Assembly: GCF_029227915.1 (NCBI RefSeq)
Contig: NC_079881.1
Location: forward strand, 32,959,501-33,023,500
Reading direction: 5' to 3'
Source of the DNA: Hydractinia symbiolongicarpus
Taxonomy: Eukaryota > Cnidaria > Hydrozoa > Anthoathecata > Hydractiniidae
DNA: 64,000 bases
Below, piece by piece: positions 11,082 to 45,008 of the stretch. The notes beneath the pieces were generated by a model. It made no database searches, was not told where the DNA came from, and was given only the letters and a program-made list of their open reading frames with translations. How positions within the stretch are numbered: position 1 is the stretch's first letter; the number at the start of each line of letters is the position of its first letter. Both the position numbers and the translations under genes were made by a program.

Positions 11082-12040
11082 TTAAAGAATGATCACAGTT
11101 TTTCTACTTTCAAAAGATTAACTTTAATCTTAACTGTTTCAGTTTACATCCAATGTCAAAAAAAGAAATATGTTTTCCATAAATACCTGACACATGACGT
11201 AATCGCAACCTTAAGTCGACTTGATAGTCACACCCTGGACTGAAATTAAATTTTGTCATGTTGTGTGTCTGGTATGTCATTCATGGACTAACAAACCAAT
11301 TTACTACAAAAAACAACAATATTTGCATTCGTCTTATCCTATATCTTTTATTTCATACGCAAAAAAAAAGATAAAAATATACATAATTTATCTTTTACAA
11401 ATGAAAGTCGAATAAAAAGACCTATTTAATAAGAAGATGAAAATAACAAAAAAATATAGATGTTTTGTAAGAGAAAGAGAAGAACATCAAAAGAAACAAA
11501 AAACTCAAAATAGATAACATTAATTTAAACAAATGGAGAAAATTTGTACACTTGTTAAGTGACATAAGTTCGCATTAAGAACATATAACACTACATTGGC
11601 GTGAAAAAGATTTAAAAGACTTGTGAGAAAACCTACAATCTTATTTGACTCACTTTATGGAAGAAGTAATAAAGGTAGGGAGTCACGTGGAAAAATTGAT
11701 CAAGCGTGACACACAAATAATTATAAATCAGCAAACTTGAATGTAGATCTCCTGGTTAGTTAATTAGTTCTTTAAAAATCAAGAAAAATGTTTTTGTTTT
11801 GACTCTTCTCCTTTGACGATGTAAGTACTAACATTTATTTATTTATTTTTTTACCAATGATAACTGTTCAATTCCTATTGATACTGCTGTCAACGAGGAT
11901 CATGCGAAGGGGAGTCCTAGTGCATTTAAAGCTCCCATTTGAAAGTTGCGAAAACACAGCAATCGGTCAATGGACAACCGCATATAAAATCATGCGCTTA
12001 TACTGAACGTGAAGCAGAAAGGATAGATTCATGTGTTTAT
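11082..12040. other. No gene seen
   Basis: AT-rich, stop-dense sequence with no recognisable coding or RNA gene. Confidence 0.5.
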
Positions 12041-12049
12041 AGCCTGCCA

Positions 12050-12124
12050 TGAATCAGCTGGGGTTTGAACCGAAGACCTCCCGCACTAGAAACAAACATC
12101 TACCACAAGACTACCAGTGTGGCA
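12050..12124 (-). repeat. tRNA-derived SINE or tRNA pseudogene
   Basis: On the - strand there is an A-box-like TAGTCTTGTGGTAGA (complement of about 12101-12117) and, about 30 bases on, a good B box GGTTCAAACC (complement of 12062-12071), preceded by GCGGGAGGTCT as in a tRNA variable/T arm. The 5' end GCCACAC has no matching 3' acceptor strand, so it is not an intact tRNA. Internal RNA polymerase III promoter boxes with a lost acceptor stem point to a SINE head or pseudogene. Confidence 0.6.
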
Positions 12125-12129
12125 CGTTT

Positions 12130-13480
12130 TCGTAAATAAATTGATAGATTATATGTTACTTAAAAATTTATCTACACGTATAGTTCATCTGTAAAACGAC
12201 TCGCTTACCGTAAATCCATAATTAAGCTCCCAGACCATTATTTAGTTTTTGAGCCTTTAAATCCAGTCTAACATCAATGCAAATAACGTAATCAAAGATA
12301 TGCAAAGTTGAAAAGATATTAACAATTTTTATCACGTATTATTAAAAGACAAAAAAGGTCTTTATTCTTAAGAATGAGTTCGTTTTTATGGAACTTTTTA
12401 CGTATTTTCATTTCCAGAATATTTATGTATAAGAATTAAGATTTTAAATAAGAATAACGTTAAATTTGCATTGATGTAAATCTAGCTTTAGGTACTGGGG
12501 TAATTCAATTTGAGCGCTTTTTAAATTTATTGCAGGAGTATAAACTTTGAAAACATGCACTTATTTAAAATCTAACGTAATTCAAACAACAACAAAAAAC
12601 AACTGGAGAGGAACGTTGACCTTTCTTGTTCCGTACTATAAACGAAAGAGTAGGACTATTTTAGTGCTTCTTCATTTTTCTGAAAACAAAATTACATTGC
12701 AGAAAATCAAAATATTAGAATCAAAATTAAATGTCGTTTTGCCTGAAAAGATTAAGCACCTGTTTCCTAAAGCGCAGGAGTGAGCGCTTGTTTAAGAACG
12801 GGGAAAGGGGGCGGAAGCTGTATATTATCTCTCTATGACTATCATCCCCAGATTTAGCGACAGAAAAAGTATACATATTATTATGACTAAAATATACAAA
12901 AAAGTTATCTTGGTAAGTACAATGATCTCTAAAGTTGGAAAAGATGTATCATTTTTTTTCAGCAGGTTACGAAAATACTTAACAGCTTAATAGAACGAGA
13001 TTAAAAAATATTGTCAGATTTCACATCCAGATTGTGCAAAATAATATTCATTCGTAGCTATGGAAAAAAGCGAGGGAGTGATAAAAAAGCACAATAAGTT
13101 TTGGGCAGCTTCAGATTCTAAAAGCCTGTCCCCCGTGCTTTCAGCTCGCGTGAAGAAACATAGCGAGGGTAGAGTTCTCTTGACTAAATCCTAAGTGGAG
13201 TTAGGGTAAATACAAATAAATAATTAGAAATGAAGTTTATAATACAGAACAAAAGCTTGTATGATCGATAACAATGATTTTTAGTGAGCTAGCCTTTCAC
13301 AATAAATCTTATTCTGTATAAAAAAGGTTTCAAGTAATTCATGAAAGATTCTATTTTTTGTTCATACATGCCCATTCTATTAAGTAAAAAAGAAGGACCA
13401 TAGGGGTATCTTAACCATATGTAATCCTTTTAAGCTATGCTAAATGGTAATGGTACTCACTGAACTTTTATATTTATATA
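12130..13480. other. No gene supported
   Basis: A short open stretch around 12547-12783 lacks an ATG start and an in-frame splice acceptor, so I do not call it. The rest is stop-dense AT-rich DNA. Confidence 0.45.
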
Positions 13481-13489
13481 TTTTTATAT

Positions 13490-13910
13490 TTATCTATCAG
13501 GCACCTGCATTCCAAATGCTTAGGTTCCTACCACTAAGAGCCTGAGATATTAAACATTGCTCGAAACTTCCCCCTAAAAATTTCTTTGAAACCCCTATAA
13601 ACGGGAAAATATAATAACTATTGTAAGGATTATCCTTAGATCTTAAAATTTACACTAAACTTTACTTCATAAAAGCGAACGTTTCTGTCAATTTTCAGCA
13701 GGTGTTTAATCCAATTTTCCAACTTTTTTTCTGATTTTAACCAAAAATTAGGAAAAATCGGATTTTCAGGCACTTTTTGTTAAAATCCGGAAAATATGTT
13801 AAATCACATTGCTTTTAGAAACTTTATACAGATGTTAAAATTTGCAGTAGAACTAAAGTAAATGAATTTTAAGCAGACGTCACAGAAATAGTGTTGACAT
13901 AAGCAAGAAT
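13490..13910. repeat. Dispersed repeat family R1, copy 3
   Basis: The landmarks caggcacctgcattccaaat, cttaggttcc, aaaaatcggattttcaggca, aatccggaaaatatgttaaat, agaaactttatacag and gacgtcacagaaatagtg are shared in order with 3122-3510. It is diverged from that copy by many substitutions and small indels. Confidence 0.6.
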
Positions 13911-15960
13911 TTTATTGCTGCTCTTTCGTTTCTTTTATCCTATAAGTTCGATTCAATTTGGACGAGCTTAACCTGGAACGAATATGATTAAGATTTTTAG
14001 AGAATGCCACAAACAAATAACGCGCCTTGGTTTTAGCCATAATTTTTTTATTTTTTTGTTTACGTTTTATTATCAAAAATAATATCTGTTTTTATTTTAA
14101 ATCCCTATTCAGAAGACTAACACTAAACCAAACGCAACACCTTCGACAACGCAGCAACAACCATCATTTTTAAAGTTCTCGCAGGTCGATTTTTTCTCGC
14201 CACATAATATTGCCTCTGATGTAACTCGCCGGGCGCGTTTTAATTATGCGAGTTCCTACGGCCAATTAAATTCGTCACGTAACCGATCACGACTAGGTTT
14301 TTGATCAGGTCGTACAAATATATGAATCATAACAGATACATTCCATTTAGATATTTTTTGAGAATAAAATTTTCTGCAACAAAACTAAAAAAATAAATAT
14401 ATACAATATTTTTGTTTGTTTAACGGACTTTTATGTACCAGCTGTTTAATGGTTTTTGTGGGAACTAATTCTTGCAAAATTAAAAAAAAAATGCGAAATT
14501 TCGTATTCCCGCAGGAATTAATTTCTTTAACTCTATTTATTTTCGAGTCTGAGTAAGGCTAAATCTACCCGCTCTCGATATCTTAGCATTTGCCTTAAGC
14601 AATCTTGCAGAATTTTAGAACAGCCTTTGTCTTTACTAAGTTGATAACCTTTGCTCGTGACCCTAAACATAGAACTCAATATGGCGGGTGTTGCAAAATA
14701 TGTTAAAACGGGACCAAACCAAAATTGTTCAAAGAATAGTTTTTTTTGTTTGTGAAATCAGAATTTCAAAAATTTCACAAAGAGCCATTTCGTCGTGTTT
14801 TTTTGTATAGTTCTGTTGGCGGATGATACCAAGTCACCAAATTTCAGATCGAACTGGCCAATGGACAGATTTTACCCGCCTCTACAAGATTACGGTTAAG
14901 TATTAATGAAATTCATGACTTTCTCGGAGACGCTGGATCAAAAAAGAAATACTGTATTTATTTTTAAATAAATTCAACAATTTTAAGTTAATATTTGATT
15001 AATTTTTGTCAATAGGGTCCCCTCAAATATGCCTATTTGTTGAATCTAAGTAAGTAAGCAAGTAAGTAGCGGGACGTTTTAACGTCCTTGGGAATTCCAT
15101 CCTGACGGTTGGCTCTTCCTCCCCTCCAACTCCAACTATGTTACATTACCACCAGAGATACGTACAGCATTGCTCTAACTTGCTTCCTTGCCACACAAGC
15201 CGGTTAGCAGTCAGTAGATAGCACTACATGGGCAACACTGCATTTAAAGTGCGATTTTTGTGAATCCGATTTCAAACAAACACTTTGTGATTGCATTTTT
15301 CGGTAGAAATATTACTGAGAAATAAAGAAACGAAGATTTTTTTCTGGCTAACAGTGTCATCTTATTTTACTTTACAAATGTCCTCAAGGCTAAAATCTAT
15401 CTGTTATCAACACGTCTTCAGTATGTTTGTTGTTTTATTAAAATAAAACTTTTATCGCAGCGCTAAGATTAATTGTTGTTTTTATAAATGTCAGGTCTAA
15501 TGATAATCCTAATAAACCATATTAAATCCAAACGCTGAAAGCCACAACTACTAATGTTCAGTGATCACGTTTTTCACAGATTGCAGATTTCTGACATCAT
15601 CACAATGACCATATGTTTTACTAAATAAAGCTATAGTTTCCTGTTCCTAATTCTATTTTTGTACCAGCCGTGTCCATCATATGTTGTCTTAGATAATACA
15701 TATGGTTTCGTTTGTTACTGAAAATACGAATCTGTATATTACTAATCCCCTCTGTTCGTGCTTAACATGCTACCTCAACAGCGAGAGCTTTTTTGTTTTT
15801 GTTTGTTCCTGAAAGTACAAATTTGTATATTAATAATACCCTCATTTTGTCTGTCTGTGCTCAATATAGTACATCAACACTCCTTTGTTTTTTTTCCGCA
15901 AAGTCATTAAAAAAGCAAGGGCTTGATTTATTTTATTTTAATTACTTTATTGTGTTTTAT
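13911..15960. other. No gene seen
   Basis: No coding region recognised on either strand. Contains short simple runs such as taagtaagtaagcaagtaag near 15050. Confidence 0.5.
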
Positions 15961-15965
15961 TTACA

Positions 15966-15999
15966 GGGGCTGGGGGGGGGGGGGGGGGGTGGGGGGGGG
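15966..15999 (+). repeat. G-run (18 G, T, 9 G)
   Basis: Bases 15972-15989 are all G, followed by one T and nine more G, directly after caggggct. The tract could form G-quadruplex structure and is a likely site of length error in sequencing or polymerase slippage. Confidence 0.95.
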
Positions 16000-18900
16000 C
16001 TTAGGCATAGTGAGAGATTTTGAGATTTTAGTGACAATCAACTTGCGAAGAGAATTGCCAAAACAGCTGGGGTCCGGGAGGCGCTACAAGCCACCTGGTG
16101 TGGTCCAGGGGCGAAGCCCCAGGAAGCCAACTCATTTTCAGAGTCCTAAAACACGTAAAACGGTTATACCTTGGACTTGAGACTAAAAAATCGCATTATT
16201 TAGTGAGATAGCCTGCAGGTCCTCAGCCCCCCTAGGCCCCTCCCCCTGTTTAAATACACGGGGAGTTTTAAAATTTATTATCTGTTTAGATGTTTAAATA
16301 AAAAAGATATTATTATATCATAAACAAGCTTTTAGGCTATTTCGACAGCTACAGCTATCATCGACGAGGAATGATCGTAATCATCTTTGGCTGTTTATAC
16401 TTGAGAATATAATTAAAGGATCGAGACCAGCTAATACGATCAGAGCAATTAACTTCTTTTTTTCTACGGACCTGAATGGGAGCAATAGATTGATTAAAAT
16501 CTTCCCTCTCTAAAAGTTCGCTTTATGTTACATTCCTTTTTCTTTCTGTTAGGTTAGTCTCGAAGCATTTTTGTACTTTTTCTAAGTATTCGCTTTTCGA
16601 AGTACGGGTAAACGTATTTCTGGAAGTTGATAGGAAATACTATTGATATGAGTATTTCATACAATGCTATTTATGGTTTCTTTCACTTTTCTTCCTGTCC
16701 AACCAGACTCTCAGTCTATGATCTTTTTATTGTCCCAGTCAATGATTTGTTCATTCCTTCAGCTATGGTTTGCAATCTTATTTTCGTCATTATCACGTTG
16801 CGTAGGGCTCTTTTGTGCTCACACGTTGTTTGCGCATTCGCTTAACATAAACAGCATCACATTCCTTACACGAGCTTTGTACAAAATATTACATTGACTC
16901 TCTAGACATATTTTGTCTTTTAGATGCGACAGTATACTACGTAGCGTGTTCTTAGATTGAAACACTGGCTTTATTTAATGCCCGACGAAGTATATGACTT
17001 GTCCCTTGTATATATGACATACACACTGCAGCTGCTGGTTCATTTCAGGACCCTTCCCCTCAATGTTCTTATCAGTGAAGTGAATAGCGATAAGGGCATT
17101 CTTTGTGAACGATCTAATGTAATAACGGTGAACATGTTTTATTTTTGTTTTCTTACTGTTTTGTTTTTTGTTGAATTTACTGTCACGTCGTTTAGCCGTA
17201 TATAAATCTTAAAATTAGTTTTCCATGTGCAGAACAATCCTAAAATTGGCATTTACTACATATTACACACCTTAACTACAGCGCTTCAACTTGATGTGCG
17301 GCACGATTTACCTATACCTAAAAGCGCTCACCCTGGCGTTTAACGCTCTATTGCTTTTGGATTAACCAGGCGTTCCGACGCTGTGTCTTTCGACTAGTCT
17401 CTATAGTAACAGCCGCATTTTGTCGGTCAGCCAGAATTGGGTCGTGCTAACCATGTACGAAATCTTTCAGCTGCAACTAGCAAATGCGATATATTTTTAT
17501 TGCCTTTGCTGCGATGGCGAATTTTCTACGGACTAAGGTCTGGTATATTAATAATACCCAGACTACGTTTGTTTATAACGCAAAACACATTCATGAAAAA
17601 AACTCGAAATATTTCTGCCAGGAACTCGATATATTTTAACGCGTTGCTGCATATTAACTTATCTCTGGAAGATTGGACATTGAAATGTCTCAATGCAAAA
17701 AAAAATATGATTTAATAAATCAATTTGCGAATTAGCTTTTATAAAATAACCACCAATCTACATTGTTACTAATTTTTGAATTTGTTGAAAGTTACGTTGT
17801 GTGGTAGTTTTTATTTATTTTATCCTCTTTTGTTTTATTATATTGCGCTCTTTTTTGGCATAGCCCCCGTCCAAGCAAATTGCTTACTTCATGTCAATAT
17901 TCACGAAAGAGCGATGTGAGAAATATGTACTACGAGCGGTCCACTGTGAGAATTATTTACCAACTAACAAATAATGACTTATATTTTTGCTGACTAGAAA
18001 TTATAAACCGGTTTATATTTGTTATATTTAAGGAAAGTAGAGTACGTCAGAAGTCTCGACGTCGGTTTAAGTGTTACAAGAATGAAAAAGACGGTAATTG
18101 CTGGTGCTATTAATAGCACCTTGTACGATTATTTCTGCATGCATAAAATAGATCCCTCAGAAAAACATTTCATTTTTGTCTAATAAAGGCATAAAACTAA
18201 CATTTTTTTTCAATTCACATTTTAGTTTAGTTAAACGAGGCATAATAAGAAAATGATTCTAATATAATTTTTCGTACAATCAGCGGTCCGCAAAATTTGC
18301 AGACATCAGCCTAGCTAGAGTTGATTTGTTTGTAAAAAAAAGTTTTGCAAATGTCAACACTACTTTAGTATTAATGCGCTTTCATTTTAAAGAAAGAATC
18401 AATTCAACAGGCCAATACGGAGGTAAAAATACACTAATGGAACCTTGAATGTTGTATATATTATTTATATCCTCATGTTTGGTCATTTTTTTTAAAAAAA
18501 TCTTATTTCAACCTATAGGTTGTCTAAAATAGCGTATTATTATGACTACACTTGACTACAGTATTATTACAAGTTCTATTGCCAGCGCTTGTGAATTGAA
18601 TTAACAAGAGCACATTTTTTTCTGCTTTCGATTATCCTTTTTTTTGCGATTCTACAAAAAATTCTAAAAATCCCAATCTAGTATAAATATTTCGTTAATC
18701 ATATTCTCTCCTATTCTATTATTTCGCCATTATATTCTTTCTGTATGGTTTATATCTAACTATGCAGCTTTGTGTTACTGTAGCTTTGTATCTATAAATA
18801 TTGGGCAACACAAAATTTAAAGGTCGTCAAACTTTTCCTGTTAAAATGTTCTTATCAAGCGACAAACTTGCTGAAAATATATTGGAACCACAATTGGTAA

Positions 18901-21900
18901 CCAAAAAAAATAACACAACAGCATCAATTCTCCAATACTCCGCAGTCTGGAAGGTAAAAAAGTCCATTTTCTTTTCTGTACAAACCTAGTATGTTAAGCA
19001 GAAATTAGAACGCGCTAGTTGCACTTTTTAACATGCCTGAGTTATGGAATAATCCAAGTCAGGTCCCACAAAGTGTGGAAAATTAGAAAAACAAATGTGA
19101 TGCTGACGTAAGCAGCAAATGCACAACTTAAGAGTACATATTCATAATTTATCATTTCAAATCTCATATTATTCGAGATGTTACTATGTTGTTTTACCAC
19201 AGCCACATGCGGGTTTGTGTTATAATAAATGAATTAGCATGAGAGTATAGGTTTATTGCACAAATATATTTTTTTAAATTTACCTAAAAACTATTTATTA
19301 CTACTACGAATAATAATATTGCTTTCTCTTATACAAATAATAATGTTTACCCTTCCATAACTTCTGAAACGCTTTCTGGAAATGGAATCAATCTGGCACA
19401 ATTGTACAAGAAACAAAATGGTTGGTATAATGGTTGGTCAAATTTGTCTGAAGTATTGTCGGCTTGAAATTCATATTCCTAAGTTGAAAAAAAACTTTTA
19501 ACAGTCTGTTTGAAATTTCCCAAATCCAAATGCAGGTTCTTCAAAATTTTTTGATTTTTACTTATTCAGTAGAATTTAAATGACAAATATCGTCTAAACA
19601 TCCGATTTTTCCGATTCTCAGGTAAGATCCGATAAAATCGGGAAATCGAAACGGTTGCGTGTCCAAACTATATGTTCTTGACAAAATAAAGTTATAATTT
19701 TAAGCGGCAACCTTAATCAAAATGGAAGTTATTATGTTTTACAAATAATTAGGATTTCTCAGAAATTAAGGGGAAGTTTCGAGTAATAGACAATATCGGG
19801 AAAATTTGGAGTTAATTTGTTAAAGAAACATTTTTAAGCATTTTACACTCTGTTTTTTTTTATTAAACTTTATTATTCTGGTAATTGTTGATAAGATCAG
19901 TAAATTTAGCTTAGCCTTTTCCCGTTTTATTGTTCTTATAAAAATGTCGAAAGCAATTATATTTTTAATGTTCTTGATATATCTCTTTTATCAAGTTTAG
20001 CCCTATTCTAGTTGAGGAATCCCCACGTCGGAGTTTTCGCAGCGTAACTCCTGATTCCAACACAGAATTCACCTTTAATTGGGTTTAATCCATCGGTGCT
20101 AAATAATACAAAAATTGCGTCATTAGTAGATTGCAAAAAACGCCCTTTGTTTTAAGGAAACAAAAGTAAAAAAGTAGTTTAATCAGAATGAATAAATTTT
20201 TCCTACCACTCAATTATATTTTTAATACACGCCGTTTTTATTTTTTTACCCTATTTTTACGTTAGGGCATGCTGCGCCATATGAACGTCAAATACGCCCA
20301 TAAGTGCGTCTTGTTTCAACTTGCAATGATATGAACACACAAAGTGTTAGACAGTTTGTAATCATACATATTGTGAGAGATATTGTTATTGTTCATCCAT
20401 TTGATGTAAAGCAACTGTCATTAATCATCCATTTAACAACTTTCATACCCCAAAATTCTTGAAATTCAGTTGGAAGCCTTAACTTTAATTATTTATGGTG
20501 GAAAGAAGTAATTCGACACAATTAGCGGCCGTGAAGCAATCGAATTTTGGCTTACGTCAGCACCAAAAACAAGTAAAACAGAAAATAATTACTTAAAAAT
20601 GTCGAAAATTCTTACCCATGTTATTATCCAATAAAATGTAATATAAACTTACATTGGCTAGGGTACCCTATGGATGTTAAATAGTAGTTTCAGGCAATCT
20701 ATTTTTATTGCAGTTAGCTATGAATTTATTATTATTTTTGAATAGCCCGAATGTACCAGGAAGCAAAAGATAGAGAATAAGATTTAAGGTCTCGAAAAGC
20801 AAAACACAAGAAAAAAGAAATCCCTTTATGAAGTAAAAAAAGAGAATTATGTCCAGGGTGATGACATTATAAATGTATAAATTTTAATACGCACGTTATT
20901 TAATTAGAAAAGTAATACACCTTTCCCGAACTTATTTGCTTTGATGTGCCGCAGCTCTTTCTCAACTTTTTTAAAGAAAATGAATGTAATTTCCGAAATC
21001 CTCACATAAGAATTGATAAATCGTGAAATTTTCATATTCATACATCAAACAAACAACCTGCTACAACAGTTTTTTTTTAATTTTGTACTAATTAACCTTT
21101 GCTCGAATATGAGGCTTATTAGTACAAGTCCAAAATTAGGAAGGCTTTGACCGTAACAATGATGCCACCAAAACAGCACTTTCCCATGTCGAATTAAATT
21201 GAAAATTTATACACACCAATTTACTGATGCTGAAAATGATGTTAAGCTCAAAACATCAAAATTCCAAAATTTTAAAAACCATGTAATTCAGGAAATTGAC
21301 GCAGGAAAGAATTCTAAAATTGTGGCCTTTCTCCTGCGCATTAACAAATAAAGATTTTCGAAATAATAATAAGAGAGGGTGTAACCATTTTGTTACTCTA
21401 AGCAAAAACTTTAGGCTTGAAATTATGCAAATCAGGGCTGGCTTGAGATTCTTAAAAACTGTCAACCACATATGCTTTGTTAAGAAAACTCAAAGAAAAG
21501 TTGAAATTTAATAAAAAAACAAAACAAGAAACTTCCCTTAAAAGGTTTCTTATTCAAAAAACTTGTAATATTCGCGGTTTAAGAATATATTTTTGATGTG
21601 GCGTAGAAGTGATATTATAGAAAAGGAAATTGTGAAGATATAACAGAATACGTGTGTCGAATTACACTTGAACCGAGAAAAATTTATAGATTTATAAATT
21701 ATGAAAATTAAAGATAATAACTCAAGAGGTGAACGCTGTCGTGTTTTTCTTAGCATCAATTTTATTATTAAAAGTGGGAGTAAAATTTAACTTTTTAATG
21801 AAATCTTTTTTTATTCTTTTTCTTTGCTTAAACATTTAATTAAATAGTTCTTCTTTTCTTTATTATTTCAATGAAAAAAGTAAAAACAAAACAGACAGAA

Positions 21901-22240
21901 GAACGAAGGCTGTAAGGAGAAGCTATAAAATATAAAAACTTTATAGGAGGAAGAATACATTATTTTTGAAATGTTCATATGGCAACGTATAATGAATGAA
22001 ACACTGAGCAGGATTCACTTATCACACTAGTGAAATATTGTAATATTACTCTCGTAATTTTTGTTAGTTTTCACAATACGACGTAAACGATATCTTAAAT
22101 GTGCAAACATTAAAATTTAATATTTTTTCTTAGTGTGTGATAGATTATTTATTATTTTTATAGTAATCTTTCACTCAAATGGTTTTATTCATCAAAAAAT
22201 AGAAATCAAGATTCTTGTTTCCTCATTCTTCTTTCTTCTT
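16000..22240. other. Long stretch without a supported gene
   Basis: Bases 16000-16260 are more GC-rich than the surroundings and include the small hairpin ggggcgaagcccc, suggesting an unidentified repeat. A perfect 18-bp palindrome lies at 18103-18120. Open frames here are short, low in complexity or lack homologous motifs. The region may hold 5' untranslated exons or regulatory DNA of the calcium channel, but nothing in the sequence identifies them. Confidence 0.5.
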
Positions 22241-22245
22241 CTTGT

Positions 22246-22446
22246 TCTTCTTCTTCTTCTTCTTCTTCTTCTTCTTCTTCTTCTTCTTCTTCTTCTTCTT
22301 CTTCTTCTTCTTCTTCTTCTTCTTCTTCTTCTTCTTCTTCTTCTTCTTCTTCTTCTTCTTCTTCTTCTTCTTCTTCTTCTTCTTCTTCTTCTTCTTCTTC
22401 TTCTTCTTCTTCTTCTTCTTCTTCTTCTTCTTCTTCTTCTTCTTCT
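22246..22446. repeat. Pure TTC (GAA) triplet microsatellite, about 67 copies
   Basis: An essentially uninterrupted TTC tract of about 200 bases, ending about 270 bases before the proposed Cav3 start codon. GAA/TTC tracts of this length can adopt triplex structures. All three frames stay open only because of the repeat, so the poly-Leu, poly-Phe and poly-Arg frames are not genes. Confidence 0.97.
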
Positions 22447-22713
22447 TTTTTTCAATTTAAAATCTTTTTAGTTCGAAGTACAGCTGTTATTGTCCGTCAT
22501 GTGTAACTTTTTGCATATTTTTTTTAGTATAATTATGCAACAAATATCACAACCGCATACCAAATGGATAGAAATCAGTGCCAGAAATACGGAAAGTAGT
22601 AGATAAGAGTTATAAATAATAAAAACAGAAAAAGTTGAAGTATATATAACATTTTGAAACCTTTTTTAATGTTGACGCTTGTATGTGAATGATTCATACA
22701 TCAGGAAGAAACA

Positions 22714-43667
<20,954 letters not shown>

Positions 43668-44069
43668 AAAAGAAATTTAACAGAAATTAGTTATTTTATG
43701 CTAAAAATTTTTTCATATAAAGAATTTATTTAAATTATTGCAGTTAGTAAAAAAATTACGACGACACATCCAAACTGGATTTTTTGTTTCCATTGTCTAG
43801 TGACAATACTAATATAAAATGTCATCAATTTTTAAAATCACAGCGAGAAATTTGACTAATGAAGCTTTCATCACCATGCTTGCAAGGAATACTCTGAGCT
43901 TTGCTTTTATTAACACGCTTACACCTTTTCTATTGACATACAATACCCACCTTAACATTCTTATACGAAGAACAACTTTCCCAATACATCAAGCAATTTT
44001 TTTACTTCACACTTACAGGCGAACAAGGGTGCCCAAAATATCGTACGAAAATACCACATCTTCTATACA

Positions 44070-45008
44070 GCTGAATTAGCACAAGTGTCCATTAGTATCG
44101 TGAGAGTAAGGCCCAGCGGCACAACAATCGCTTTGCCTCAGTTGCGTTGAAAAAAGGCAACGGATACTGTTTTCAAGCGAGCAAACAAGAATTTTTGCGC
44201 TTTTCTTGCATTCGACGCGGTCTTCGTGAGCTCAGGAGAATTATATTTTCAGGCATGGTCCCAGTGGGAACCTCCAAATATTGCAACGCCGGCGATGTTT
44301 CACGCCGTCATGCGGGATATTGGGAAAAGTTTTCAATTAGCAATCACCACGCCTCGGTTAAACCTCATTGGCTATGGTAATGCCACTGCGCAAAGCTAAC
44401 CCAACAAGAACGGCAACCATCGCGTGCTTCTTTAACGTTATCGATTGCTTGTGGTTACGGCATTTTGGTCCCCACCTCGCCTTTCCCTTGTGCCACTTAA
44501 ACAGTTTTCATATTCATAGCCGAACTAAGACAAGTGTCCGTTGTCGTCGTGAGAGTAAGGGCCAGTGCCGCAACGAGCGCTTTGTCTCCACCACTGATTC
44601 GCCATTTACACCTAGAATTCCCACCGTCTGCGGAAGTGACCAGTTGCGTTGAAAAGAGGCGATGCATAATGTGTCCTGCTTTACACGAAAGGGTTCTTCT
44701 CCATTCGGAAGCGAGCAAACAAGAATTTTTGCGCTTTTCTTGCATTCGACGCAGTCTTCGTGAGCTCAGCAGATTTCTATTTTTAGGCATGGTCCCAGTG
44801 GGAACCTCCAAATATTGCAACGCCGGCGATGTTTCACGCCGTCATGCGGGATATTGGGAAAAGTTTTCAATTAGCAATCACCACGCCTCGGTTAAACCTC
44901 ATTGGCTATGGTAATGCCACTGCGCAAAGCTAACCCAACAAGAACGGCAACCATCGCGTGCTTCTTTAACGTTATCGATTGCTTGTGGTTACGGCATTTT
45001 GGTCCCCA
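44070..45008. repeat. 534-bp tandem array, left segment
   Basis: A diverged, internally deleted first unit (about 44070-44480) is followed by a near-consensus unit. The segment stops at ggcattttggtcccca (45008), where the LINE tail begins. Orientation and register match the array resuming at 51125. The unit is clearly more GC-rich than the flanking genome. Confidence 0.9.

Noticed and set aside
12547-12783. 78-codon frame as a terminal exon
   Set aside because: In-frame TAA directly upstream of the only good acceptor (attgcag) and no ATG start.
22133-22471. Poly-Leu, poly-Phe and poly-Arg frames over the TTC tract
   Set aside because: Triplet repeat translation with no other content.
43819-44079. 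86-codon frame between the Cav3 stop and the array
   Set aside because: Has an ATG but no recognisable content, and lies where the Cav3 3' untranslated region is expected.
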